Below are positions 20,682-30,225 of a DNA stretch of 64,000 nt, in pieces. The stretch spans positions 1-64,000 of the forward strand of contig NW_020653766.1 of assembly GCF_003589595.1 (NCBI RefSeq). Reading direction: 5' to 3'. Both the position numbers and the translations under genes were made by a program. Every line of letters begins with the position of its first letter. Position 1 is the first letter of the stretch. The stretch is from Hyposmocoma kahamanoa. Its lineage: Eukaryota; Arthropoda; Insecta; Lepidoptera; Cosmopterigidae. The notes below the pieces were generated by a model. The model did no database searches. It was not told where the DNA came from and saw only the letters and a list, made by a program, of their open reading frames with translations.

Positions 20682-20815
20682 CGTGTGGTCATCGAGGATC
20701 CAGGAGATGTTGGGTGCGGGGTAGGCCTCGTCGACGGAGCAGTTGGCGCGGATAACGTCACCGCGCGCGTAGCTGCCGCGGGAGATCGCCAGGCGCGGTG
20801 CGCGGAACGGCGGGT
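20682..20815 (-). CDS. beat: Beat-like gene, exon opening the second Ig domain
   Basis: The acceptor TTCCAG before 20815 is strong. With one base from the previous exon it codes DPPFRAPRLAISRGSYARGD, then VIRANCSVDEAYPAPNISWI. The B-strand cysteine (RANCS) and C-strand tryptophan (NISW) of an Ig domain are both present. GDVIRANCSV...YPAPNISW is a Beat-family signature. The only in-frame donor is ACG|GTACAC after 20682, which is weak but gives the correct phase 0. Without it the frame reads on through VHEDYCDHTPLPIMN to a TAA at 20634-20636, which could give a short secreted isoform. Confidence 0.82.
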
Positions 20816-21379
20816 CTGGAACACAAGACACTCAAACAGTGATTTTAGGTAATTTAACTGTGGTATTTTTGTACAGATTAAAGGGCAGCTTATGAACGTA
20901 CGGTTAGTAGCAGTAAGTAAGCAGTAGAATTTCTTGCGAAAGAGTTTTTCCAGAGAGGTATTGCCCCTTACCTATTTCTGATGTCAAGCAGTAATGTGAG
21001 TACTGCCTTGGGTAAAAGTGCTGATGAAATTATAGGCAGATGGGACTTGTCAACTTGGTACAGTGGCAGTGCCCTTCAAATCTTTGCGATATATAAAGTT
21101 CCGAGTGTATTACTTGGTATCATAGAAAAAGTTAACAGCACATCTAGACATGTGTGGACACTCCGGTTCGAATATCGCCTCCAGAGCAAAGGAACAAGAT
21201 TCGTCAATCTGTAGCTCGAAACGCTGCCGCCTGTACACTGTCATACTGTTCACCCTTTACTCTGTGCGGTCTACAAGTGTCGAGTCAACGCCGGTGCAGG
21301 CGCGAGGGCTGTTACTCGCAAGATGAACACTAGAACGTGGCCAAGTCGGGCGTTGGCGGAGAGACGCGGCGAGGCTCAC
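20816..21379 (-). other. Intron of the Beat-like gene with a repeat
   Basis: 564-bp intron. It contains a plus-strand copy of an interspersed repeat (about 20955-21125). Confidence 0.65.
20955..21125 (+). repeat. Interspersed repeat (GCAGTAATG family), copy 1
   Basis: Contains TTTCTGATGTCAAGCAGTAATGTG, GTGCTGATGAAATTATAGGC, GGGACTTGTCAA and CAGTGGCAGTGCCC in the same order as copies at 30770-31045 and 48225-48500. The family resembles the 3' untranslated part of a widespread lepidopteran non-LTR element (impression). This copy is the most diverged. Confidence 0.75.
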
Positions 21380-21515
21380 CGACGACGGTGAGCGGCGCGG
21401 CGCGGATGTCGGTGTGGAACAGCGGCGCGTCGGCCGACACCTCGCACTGGTACTCGCCGCTGAGGCGCCGGTGCAGGTTCACGATGCGCACTTGCTGGGC
21501 GTCCGACTGCGTCAG
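21380..21515 (-). CDS. beat: Beat-like gene, exon ending the first Ig domain
   Basis: Acceptor GTTGCAG before 21515 and donor GTCG|GTGAGC after 21380. It codes LTQSDAQQVRIVNLHRRLSG, then EYQCEVSADAPLFHTDIRAA and PLTVV. The motif SGEYQCEVSADAPLFHT, with the F-strand cysteine, is the most recognisable signature of the Beat family. Phases (0 in, 1 out) agree with both neighbouring exons. The domain lies outside the cell and in Drosophila Beat proteins bind Sidestep-family proteins in axon guidance (family knowledge). Which Beat paralogue this is cannot be told. Confidence 0.9.
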
Positions 21516-21686
21516 CTGCAACACGTCGCGTGCTGAGTGACGGCTTCCAACGCATCATGACCGAGGTGGCTCTTTGAGAGCACAACCGGCCGATACAATT
21601 TTTGCAAGTAATGAAGTGTAGGGACTGAGAGAATGAAAAGTCAAAGTTTAAAGTGAAGCATTCGCAACCCTGACAACGTCACGTAC

Positions 21687-21901
21687 GTCAACGGAGGCGC
21701 CGGGCAGAGGGAAGACCAAGGTGGGCGGCATCTCGCGCGGCACGTAGCGGTAGAACTCGGTCTCGGCGCGGTACCAGCGGATGGAGTAGAGCGCGGCGCC
21801 CTCGAGGTCGTAGGAGCAGCGCAGCACCGCGGCCTGCCCCTCGCCGGACAGCACGCCGCGCGGCACGCTGATCGACACGTTGCGCAGCGACCACACGCCG
21901 C
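21687..21901 (-). CDS. beat: Beat-like gene, exon opening the first Ig domain
   Basis: The acceptor CTTCACAG precedes 21901 and the donor GAC|GTACGT follows 21687. It codes GVWSLRNVSISVPRGVLSGE, GQAAVLRCSYDLEGAALYSI and RWYRAETEFYRYVPREMPPT, then LVFPLPGASVD. LRCSYDLEG...LYSIRWYR...EFYRYVP and FPLPG are hallmarks of the first Ig domain of Beaten path proteins. The exon enters in phase 1, so at least one earlier exon with the signal peptide must lie upstream (higher coordinates); I could not find it in this window. The later coding exons are 21380-21515, 20682-20815, 19295-19479, 19058-19203 and 18260-18339. Confidence 0.92.
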
Positions 21902-22049
21902 CTGTGAAGCGTATCGAACTTTTTATTCAAATGTTGGTGCTATCCTAGTTCACGTGCTGTTCGTCAGTAACACGTGGCGTCGGACCTGTCATATCGATAG
22001 TTGAAGAGCTGACAGGCAACTTATTCCAAAATACGTCCAGAATAATCTC
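21902..22049 (-). other. Intron upstream of the first visible Beat exon
   Basis: The minus-strand acceptor is at its left end. The intron must extend past the MITE-like copies to the right, toward an unseen first exon. Confidence 0.5.
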
Positions 22050-22520
22050 AGTACAGAGTAGTAAAAAAACCGACCTCAAAAGTGCGTGGAATTACATATA
22101 ATTACCAAGTTTTATTGAAATCGATTACCGGAAAGTGCGCAAACCCGGATTCATCCCTTAGTTCGCCACTAAACGGGACTCGACACAGGAGATAATAAAA
22201 ATTGGTTCTCACTACTCAAAGTATATTAGGAGAGAAAAACGCCTTGAATTAAAGAATAGCAAAATCAACCATTAAAAGAATTGCTCATTAGACTAAAATG
22301 TAGGCGCTATTTATAACAATGAATCTTTATGCGTGAACAGCCACCCCTAGAGGTGGACGATTTTCTTCAAAATGAAATGGGACCACTACGGAGGAACCTT
22401 CTTTCCAACAAAAAAGAATCATGAAAATTGGTTCACAAATACCGGAGTTATCGCGTAATATACCTACAAAAAAAAAATACAGTCGAATTGAGAACCTCCT
22501 CCTTTTTTTGAAGCCGGTTG
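22050..22520 (-). repeat. MITE-like repeat (copy B), nearly complete
   Basis: About 470 bp, reversed relative to the other copies. On the minus strand it opens CAACCGGCTTCAAAAAAAGG and closes CTTTTGAGGTCGGTTTTTTT followed by AGTACTCTGTAC. The ends are imperfect inverted repeats (AACCGRCTTCAAAA against AACCGACCTCAAAA). No transposase is encoded, so it would be non-autonomous. Confidence 0.85.
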
Positions 22521-23290
22521 AAAAATTACTACTCTGGTACGCAAGTACGCAGTACCTATGCGTTTCTTTTTATGGTATGCCACTGGTTTTAAAACAATGA
22601 GATCTCTGAACCAGTAATCGGTAAAAAAACATGCTTGATGTAGATAACTTGGATAGCTACTTACTTAAGTTATTGTAACTATAGCGATCAGAAACGTTAT
22701 AGCGAAAAATAACGTCCGGATATGAGTATCGGCGAAATCAGCAACATCATGCGCATCATCCGGCAGTCGAAGTTTTCCGGATTAATTAATAGATTATTCG
22801 CTCGTTGCCGTTGTCGCAGCGCGAAACGAGATGGATGGATGCAAAGTTTAGGGTTAAGTTATAATTTGTTTTCTGCTTTAGAGCAGTAAGTTAAAGTTTG
22901 CTGACTCGAATTACGGGTCTGCCGTTGTATGCACACATTCGAACGCAAATCATTTCTATCAATACTAACGCGAAGCAGACAAGTTCCGCGTTGCAAGAAT
23001 TCCGCTTCGTGGTAATGAAGTTGTTAATAAAGCAAAACCGACCGGAAACTATGCTCTCCCTTCTAAAACTAATTATCTGCGAAGTGTCCTTGCGGGCCGC
23101 AGTTGATTTACCGGGCTATTAGGGGGTCGCGGGCTGGACCGCCGGATCGTCGGGCGGCCCTGACCGGTGATTATTGAATCGAGAAATTAGTGTTAAGTCG
23201 CCATAAATTTGATTTAATTTATGAATGTACTTTCGGTACATGGACTAGGCGTATGGCAGTGTCCGTGCCAAGTAACTCACGGCACTTTTT
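22521..23290. other. Non-coding between MITE-like copies
   Basis: No supported gene. A few frames of about 70 codons occur (for example 22898-23122) but show no motif and are taken as chance. Confidence 0.5.
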
Positions 23291-23506
23291 AACCGACTTC
23301 AAAAAACGACAATTCGACAGTATGTTTTTTTTGTATGTATGTTACGCGATAACTCCGGTATTTGTGAATCAATTTTCATGATTCTTTTTTGTTGGAAAGA
23401 GGGTACCTCCATAGTGGTCCCATTTCATTTTGAAGAAAATCATCTATCTCCAAGGTGGCTGTTCACGCATGAAGATTCATTTTTATAAATAACGCCTAAA
23501 TTTTTA
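23291..23506 (+). repeat. MITE-like repeat (copy C), left half
   Basis: AACCGACTTCAAAAAACGAC, then GTTACGCGATAACTCCGGTA, CATAGTGGTCCCATTTCATT and CACGCATGAAGATTC. It stops after TAACGCCTAAATTTTT, so the right half is missing. Confidence 0.85.
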
Positions 23507-24539
23507 ATTATTAAATGTCAAATCTTTGTCATGGATTTATTGAGAAGTTTTTCTAATAATTTCGGTGAGTCGATGAAGTTACTTTAGAGTTAACATAAAA
23601 TGTGAACCAATGTAGTTTTTTAATCGAGTAACAATATAACTTTGAATTCCTTCTAAGCCTCATTATAATAATATATAATTATAGAAATAGAAATCATTTA
23701 TTCCTTGAATAATCAACGCATCAAATCAACGCAGTACGCAAGCATTTTACAATAATAATAATAGTACTGATAATGATGGTAATAACAATAACAACAAGGA
23801 TTTGGAACTAAATTCATACATTATGTAGAATACAAAGCGTGTGTGCTGTGCTGCCAAGGAAACCGTGACTCAATCAGCATATTGCCGTCTCACTTAAAGT
23901 GCTACGACGCTGATTTTCAGCGGATCCGGCAACGGAATAAATGTGATTATAATCCTAATCACATTTATTTCTAGTGCAATGATATACAAATACTCAATTA
24001 AAATTATATAAACATACCATAATTTCACTGTTTGAGATAGTCTGGGGATTATATGTAAATAAAAGGTTATTTACATGTATTTCAAAAGATCCATGTATTT
24101 AGGTTAAATTTTTATACAGAATTATCTGTATCTTTTACAAATAATACGAATTTAAGCGTGGTTTGTTCATAAAAATGAATAAAATTGATTTTTTTTTTGT
24201 GCTGTCGACACTGTTTCATGTTAGGATTATTTCATTGTATTGTAAGAAAAAAAGTGGGACAGCAGAAGTTTATCACTTACCAATCATTGAAAATGTAAGT
24301 GGCTTCTAATAACCCAGAATTTAACATATGTTATTCAGGGGGCCGACCATAACCTTTCAAAAAACAATCTTATTTCAATGTCAGCTTATAGTAAGCTTAT
24401 CATAATATTACTCATATGGGTACCATGACAAACCTATCAATCAAGTAATGTATTCTTGCTTTAGTGACTGAAAGAGCGAATGATTTCCCAATATTGTCTA
24501 TTCGTTACTAAAAATAGGGAAGAAATAACGCTATAATAA
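23507..24539. other. Non-coding; possible LINE tail
   Basis: No gene. On the minus strand 23840-23690 ends GGAATAAATGATTTCTATTT, which resembles the poly(A)-signal end of a LINE 3' UTR (weak). A perfect 14-bp hairpin lies at 23936-23969. Confidence 0.4.
23936..23969. repeat. Perfect 14-bp inverted repeat
   Basis: AATAAATGTGATTA, loop TAATCC, then TAATCACATTTATT. No adjacent gene end. Confidence 0.8.
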
Positions 24540-24745
24540 CGCACACACACACACTCAACATAGCCCCGCACTAGGGAAAACCTTGTGTCGCGGGTGCCAT
24601 GGACACACAGATAGACAACTACAAATTACACCCAAACTCACGAGAAGTAAGTATAGGCCATACAAATATTTCTCCCGGCACGGGAATCGAACCTGGGACC
24701 TCTGCGTGGCAGTCCGGCATGGAAACCGTTCGGCCACGGAGGCAG
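24540..24745 (-). mobile_element. tRNA-derived SINE
   Basis: The minus-strand head reads like a tRNA: an A-box-like TGGCCGAACGG (24726-24736), an anticodon-loop region CTGCCACGC and a B box GGTTCGATTCC (24683-24693) at tRNA spacing. The acceptor arms do not pair properly, so it is not a working tRNA gene. An unrelated body of about 130 bp follows and ends in a TG-repeat (plus-strand AC repeat at 24541-24554). The anticodon region resembles tRNA-Gly(GCC). The A and B boxes would form an internal RNA polymerase III promoter. Confidence 0.78.
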
Positions 24746-25189
24746 CTATGAACTATGACCTATATGAACTGTATAATGCCATCTCTTTCTTTTTTGATGT
24801 TCCGAATCGTGTTATCGTAGTATAATGTTAAAGTATGTACTTAATATTATTTACATTCAGAGTATTTTGACTGCCAAAAAAAGAAAAGTATGTAATAATG
24901 AAATCTATTAAAATTACGTTATATTCAATTATTTTTCCGCATTTTCATGAAGAAAAAAATAATAATAACAACGTACACAGTCAACAAACCGCACAAAATA
25001 AATGAAACAAGCTGAGTTTTGATTATCACGTTGTGAATTCTAGTCTAGAGTCATCTGTTAGTGTCGCCAAGGAGTATATAGATGTCGTTGTCATAATTTT
25101 ACGAAATAAACAGCGCGTATTTTTATTTAATGAGAAATTATTTTCTATGTACTATTAAATAATAAAATAAACAAAATATTGAAGAGATA
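24746..25189. other. Non-coding, no feature seen
   Basis: AT-rich with short frames only. Confidence 0.5.
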
Positions 25190-25300
25190 TATGTATAGGA
25201 AATGAAACTATTTTTCCGGATTTAAATCGCGTATATTTGTTTTTTCAAACAAACCGACGTTTCGGGCCCTTTACAGGTCCCATGGTCACGGTTGACTGAG
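25190..25300 (-). repeat. Penelope-terminus-like repeat with GAAACGTCG motif
   Basis: The minus strand reads GGGACC-TGTAAA-GGGCCC (a small stem-loop), directly followed by GAAACGTCGGT and later ATACGCGATTTAAATCCG. The same arrangement, stem-loop plus GAAACGTCG plus ATATGTGATTAAGTCC, occurs at 55335-55405 beyond the Penelope-like element. It resembles the terminal repeats of Penelope-like elements, which are known to carry hammerhead-type motifs. Assignment is tentative. Confidence 0.45.
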
Positions 25301-25735
25301 GTGGTACAATCTTCTCCGTGTGCAGTTGCTGGTCTGCCATCGGACGCGTCCCCAGGTGGCGGATAGGGGAACGGCTCCCAGATATGGGAGCTACCGGCTC
25401 CGGCCAGCGCGGACCAAAACCAGCACCGGGAGGGGAGGACGATAGCGTTGGTTCCGTCCGGCGCTACCGAGCTCGTAATCGAGACGGTGGGCGGTGCTCG
25501 GTCTCAGAACCGGCTCCGGCCAACCCGTAATCCCACATGGAGTGGGACCGGGGGTCCTCCTCACTGAGAGGAGGGCTGTGAGGAAGAAAACCTCTATAAA
25601 AATCACCCCAATCCCAAGTTCTAGCGCCCGGCGATGTGATGAATGGCTGGTGGGTGTCCAGTCATTAGGGCGCACCAGTGGCGAGCTCACCCTCTTTCAA
25701 ACCAAGAATAAATATGGAACAGGCACGTTTTAAAA

Positions 25736-26190
25736 ATGGTCCCCAGGCGGGTCCCCGAAAGGGGGAATCCCGCCCATCCGCTTCGGCGGATGGCAGCCCC
25801 TCTTACTCTGGGGGGGGGCAAAAACTGCCTCGTGAGTCGGCCGGAAGTCGACTCTCGTGAACACGACAAACGCACACGAATAACGGCACTTTTTGCACTC
25901 AATTTGGATCACACGAAGGCCTTCAATGTGGAGGTGAGGATTCTCTCCGACAATGAGTCGGAGGGTGAGACGATGCTCACGGCCTCTTCAGACGGAGAGC
26001 CCACCCTCTCTGAGGGGAACTCACGCGCGGTTTCGCGCTCCGGGTCAGCTGGAGAGAAGAGATCTTCAAGGGCCGCCAAGCGTGCCGCCCCCCCGTCGAA
26101 CAAACCTCAGGAGCCCGAAAGGGCTCCAAAGATCAGCACGGCCCGTAGGGGCAGGCCCAGGGTCCCCGGGAAAACCCACCCCGGTCTAAT
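25736..26190 (+). pseudogene. R1-like ORF1 N-terminal fragment
   Basis: Includes VEVRILSDNESEGETMLTAS and SSDGEPTLSEG, then a basic, Ser/Pro-rich region (KRSSRAAKRAAPPSNKPQEP, TARRGRPRVPGK). This fits the low-complexity start of R1-clade Gag-like ORF1. The C-terminal zinc knuckles expected in such proteins are absent because of the internal deletion. The beginning of the frame, before about 25915, may be 5' UTR rather than protein. Confidence 0.6.
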
Positions 26191-28078
26191 AGGCCCTGAA
26201 GGTCGCGGTGGAGGACCTCTTTCCCGAGCCGCAGCCCTTCACCCTACCGACCATGGTGCCCCCCAGAGCAGACGGGGGGCAGACTGAGGAACCCCCCGCC
26301 CCGGAAATCACCGAGGGGGAGTTGGAGTGGGCGGTGGGACGGCTGCGGGGGCGGAAGAAGGCCTCTGGCCCGGACGGGGTACCAGGACGAGTCCTTCGCA
26401 TTGCCCTGAAGCATCTCGGGACCCGCCTCAAGCATCTCATGGTCGACTGCTTGAGGACGGGGTTGTTTCCGAGATGCTGGAAGGAGGGAAGGCTCGTCCT
26501 GGTGCCCAAGCCGGGCCGACCTGCGGACTCCCCCTCGTCCTGCTGGACGAGGTGGCGAAGATCCTGGAGCGAATCATCGCCTCCAGGATCAACGAACACC
26601 TGAGGGGGACAGGCCCCGATGTGCCGAAGCGGTAGTACGGGTTCAGGACTGGACTCTCCACCCTGGACGCCCTGGAGTCGCTGCGACACATCGTGGAAGA
26701 GGGTAACGGCGAGGGAGAAGGCGTGGTGGCTGTGTCGTTGGACATAGCCAACGCCTTCGGCACTCTCCCCTTCGCCGTTATCAGGGAGGCGCTGAGGTAC
26801 CATAAGGTCCCCAGGTACCTCAGCCGTCTGGTAGAGCACTACTTGGAGGACAGGGTGGTGGTCTACCAGACGAGGGAAGGGAGGCGCGCCGAGCGCCCAA
26901 TAAGGTGCGGAGTACCCCAGGGGTCCGTATTAGGACCACACTGTGGAACCTGGGGTACGATTGGGTGCTGAGGGGCGCGCTGCTCCCCCGGACAGCGGTC
27001 ATCGCGTACGCCTATGACACGCTGGTGGCCGTCCGGGGGACCACCTTCCAGGAGGCGGCCCGAAGAGCCTCAGTAGCGGCGGACATGGTGGTCCGCCGAA
27101 TACAACTGCTGGGGCTCGAGGTCGCCGTGCCGAAGACGGATGTGGCCGTCTTCGGCGGAAGGGGTAGAGCTTGGGCGGTGCCGGCAGGCGCCCACATCTC
27201 CATCGCGGGAGTATCGGTCCCGGTCAAGTCCCAATTGAAATATCTGGGACTTGTCCTGGACCGGCGATGGAACTTCGGGGAGCATTTCCGGCAACTTGCT
27301 CCCCGAATAGTGGGCGCCGCATCAGCGTTGGGCAGGCTCCTGCCCAACCTCGGGAGGCCGGGAGCCCCGTGCAGGGAGGGTGGTCGCCCTGCGAATGTGC
27401 AGGGCGTACATGACGGTGGCCTGCGCTGCCGCATGCGTCCTCGCCGGTACTTCGCCGTGGGACCTCGAAGCCGAGGTCCTGGCGGAGGTCCGCACCTACC
27501 GGCGGGGAATGAGCGACCGAGGCGAGCGACCCGCTCCCCAAGAGGTGGAGCGTGAGCGCCGCCTCGCGGCGCAGCGCATGCGGGACCGGTAGAAAGAGGG
27601 CCTGGCGGATCCCCCCTATGGCGCTCGTACCATAGAGGCGATCCGCCCTGTCCTCGTAGAGTGGGTAAACCGGTCCCACGGGCCACTGTCATACCACCTT
27701 GTGCAGGTGCTGACCGGGCACGGCTGCTTCGGTCACTACCTGCACAAGGTGGCGAGGAGGGAACCGTCTCCGTCGTGCCACGAGTGCGACGCTGCGGATG
27801 ACACCGCGCAGCACACCCTAGAGGTGTGTAGCCGGTGGGATGAGCAGCGCCGTACTCTGACGGGGACTGTAGGGCAGGACCTCTCGCTGCCGAGCGTGGT
27901 TGCCGCCATGCTCGATAGCGAGGAGTCCTGGGAGGCGGTGGCCTCCTTTTGCGCAGAGGTTATGTCGCAAAAGGAGGTCGCGGAGCGGGTGCGCGAGGAC
28001 GCGGCGGACGCGCACCCGCTCCGGCGCAGACGTACGGGGAGAAGGCGAAGGCAGTTCGCTGCTCGCCTGATCCCCTAG
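26191..28078 (+). pseudogene. R1-like ORF2 remnant (RT to CCHC end)
   Basis: RT starts with VEDLFPEPQPFTLPTMVPP and [14 protein letters not shown]. After deletions come LLDEVAKILERII, a TAG at about 26633 within the FRTGLSTLDALESL block, VVAVSLDIANAFGTLPF and [11 protein letters not shown]. The catalytic box reads AYAYDTLVAV (27004-27030): the first Asp of YADD is replaced by Tyr (TAT at 27013-27015). LKYLGLVLDRRWNF follows. After a scrambled stretch (27350-27600), HLVQVLTGHGCFGHYLHKV and the zinc cluster CHECDAADDTAQHTLEVC close the protein at 28076-28078. This last cluster is typical of R1-clade elements. Confidence 0.88.
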
Positions 28079-28399
28079 TGAGACCAGCGGGCTCTGGACA
28101 GGGCCTCCGGAGCCTGCATTGCACGGCCTCACTCGTCTGGGGGGCGGGTCGGAGGACAACCGACTCGCCCCTCCGTTGGCGCGGGAGCCCTGGCGTAAGC
28201 TAGGGCGGCCGGGCGGCGTCGTGGTGAATGTTCACTGATCCCACGGCGCCGACTCAACCGGCGAGAGGGAAACCCGGGGGGGTTTTAGTGGGGTAGGCCC
28301 TCCAGTCTGGAGGGAGAGTCCCCACATAACCCCTGAGTCTCCCTGGGCTCAGGGGTATCCATAAAGATTTCCCCCCCGTCCAGCGCCAAAAAAAAAAAA
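28079..28399 (+). other. R1-like 3' UTR with two hairpins and A tail
   Basis: GC-rich. Hairpin 1 is CCCTCCAG-T-CTGGAGGG (28298-28314). Hairpin 2 is ACCCCTGAG, a 10-nt loop, then CTCAGGGGT (28329-28356). The A tail ends at 28399. Such structures may serve for recognition by the element's own RT (inference). Confidence 0.6.
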
Positions 28400-30225
28400 G
28401 GGACCACGTTTCTGATCCATATGTGATCACTGGCAGCACACTGGTCAAAGACTTTCGTTTTGAGACATTGAGGTAATTTGGACGCAAAGTTTGTTTGGAG
28501 TTTCCCGAACGCTGCCCATCTGAGCTGGATTCGACGAGAGATCTCTTTCTCAAAGTTGGACTTACCTANNNNNNNNNNNNNNNNNNNNNNNNNNNNNNNN
28601 NNNNNNNNNNNNNNNNNNNNNNNNNNNNNNNNNNNNNNNNNNNNNNNNNNNNNNNNNNNNNNNNNNNNNNNNNNNNNNNNNNNNNNNNNNNNNNNNNNNN
28701 NNNNNNNNNNNNNNNNNNNNNNNNNNNNNNNNNNNNNNNNNNNNNNNNNNNNNNNNNNNNNNNNNNNNNNNNNNNNNNNNNNNNNNNNNNNNNNNNNNNN
28801 NNNNNNNNNNNNNNNNNNNNNNNNNNNNNNNNNNNNNNNNNNNNNNNNNNNNNNNNNNNNNNNNNNNNNNNNNNNNNNNNNNNNNNNNNNNNNNNNNNNN
28901 NNNNNNNNNNNNNNNNNNNNNNNNNNNNNNNNNNNNNNNNNNNNNNNNNNNNNNNNNNNNNNNNNNNNGAGCTGGATTCGACGAGAGATCTCTTTCTCAA
29001 AGTTGGACTTACCTAACTGGACTGTCTGCCCCAGGTATACGTAATTGTCAACAACTTCGAGTGTAATGCTCCCAATTTTAACTGGAGCGGGTACAACATG
29101 GACATTCGACATGATCTTCGTCTTGTCCATGTTCATCTTAAGACCCACTCTTTGGGAAACACTACTGAGATCTTCGAGCTTTGTGTTCAGGTCTCCCAAG
29201 GTCCCAGCCATAAGAACTATGTCATCGGCAAATCGAAGGTGTGTTAGGTACTCGCCATTGATGTTGATGCCAAGTCCTTTCCAGTCCAGAAGCTTGAAAA
29301 TATCCTCCAACGCAGCAGTGAACATCTTTGGAGATATCACATCTCTCGGTCTCACGCCTCGTTGAAGTTGGATAGAATTAGAGCTCTGATCCTGTAATCG
29401 GACTGACATAGTGGCATTTTTGTATAAGTACCTTAACATCTCTATATACCTATAGTCTATTTGGCACCTTTGGAGAGACTGCAGCACCGCCCAGGTCTGG
29501 ATCGAATCGAAGGCCTTCTCATAGTCCACAAACGCTAAGCAAAGTGGCCGGTTATACTCCTCGGTCTTCTGTATAACCTGCCGCAGCGCATGGATGTGGT
29601 CTATGGTACTAAAACCCTTTCGGAAACCGGCTTTATCGGGAGGTTGGAAGTCGTCAAACCTGCGAGCGAGACGATTCGTGATAACTCTCGAAAACAACTT
29701 ATAGATATGGCTCAGAAGCGAGATTGGTCGATAGTTCTTCAAGAGTGTTTTATCACCCTTTTTGAAGAACAGAACGACCTCTGCCTCTGCCCCATGCCCT
29801 CGGCGTTTGACCTTCGACGATGACAGAATTGAAAAGTTTCTGGAGGATTTTAAGTATCGGCTTGCCACCCGCTCTCAGAAGTTCTGTAGTGATTCCATCA
29901 TCGCCCGCTTTGTTGTTCTTGAGTTGTTTGAGAGCCACACTAATCTCATACAGGCTGACGTCCGGGATATCTTCGGTATAATGTCGGGTAAGCTTGGCTC
30001 TGGGGTCTCTAACCTCGCTTTCAACAGGTGCTTTCGTGGAGTATAGCTGTCGATAGAAACTCTCTATCTCCCTCAGGATTTCAGGCTTAGATGAAATGAT
30101 GCTACCGTCATCAGTCTTTAACTTCGTCAGTTGGCTTTGCCCAATAGACAGATCTCTCGCGAACACCTTGGAGCCTTTGTTCCGCTCAATGGCCTCTTTA
30201 ATACGCTCTGTATTAAATTGGCGTC
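28400..30225 (-). mobile_element. RTE-like LINE fragment
   Basis: The minus-strand coding region starts in the linker before RT (30225) and runs to the C-terminal part, where it is cut after TYGSETWS by the R1-like element's A tail. The endonuclease and the 3' end are missing. A 400-N gap lies inside. A second element of the same family is at 37930-39735. Confidence 0.88.
28400..30225 (-). pseudogene. RTE-like reverse transcriptase
   Basis: From right to left: FARDLSIGQSQLTKLKTDDG and LKQLKNNKAGDDGITTELLR. After a frameshift near 29800 come FKKGDKTLLKNYRPISLLSH, GFRKGFSTIDHIHALRQVIQ, LAFVDYEKAFDSIQTW, IQLQRGVRPRDVISPKMF and the catalytic HLRFADDIVLMAG. VDNYVYLGQTVQLGKSNFEK leads into the gap, and RWAAFGKLQTNFASKLP follows it. 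FADDIVL and QRGVRxxDVISPK are typical of the RTE group. In RGVRPRD the usual QGD is changed. A further shift lies near 28440. Confidence 0.9.
28569..28968. other. Assembly gap of 400 N, probably artefactual
   Basis: The 47 bp before the gap (28522-28568) and the 47 bp after it (28969-29015) are identical and in the same orientation. Both encode the same LINE segment (KSNFEKEISRRIQL). Overlap of the two copies would give one continuous RT frame. Confidence 0.95.

Larger units (their letters stand above)
25301..28399 (+). mobile_element. R1-clade LINE, internally deleted and dead
   Basis: GC-rich island in AT-rich surroundings. It has a 5' UTR-like region (25301-25735), an ORF1 N-terminal part, an abrupt switch near 26190 into the RT domain of ORF2, the R1-type C-terminal CCHC region, a structured 3' UTR and a 12-A tail (28388-28399). 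The end of ORF1 and the whole endonuclease are missing. The tail directly abuts the minus-strand RTE-like LINE. The left edge is uncertain. Confidence 0.85.

Noticed and set aside
21160..21185. CCGGTTCGAATATCGCC looks like a tRNA B box
   Set aside because: No A box at the right distance upstream and no foldable arms; it lies at the edge of an interspersed repeat.
24660..24745. A functional tRNA gene on the minus strand
   Set aside because: The A and B boxes are good but the 5' and 3' acceptor arms do not pair, and a SINE body with a dinucleotide tail follows.
25318..25912. Several overlapping frames in the GC-rich R1-like 5' region
   Set aside because: High GC lowers stop frequency in all frames; none shows a motif.
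28478..29044. Long frames spanning the N gap
   Set aside because: They are produced by reading through undefined bases and have no meaning beyond the flanking RT coding on the minus strand.
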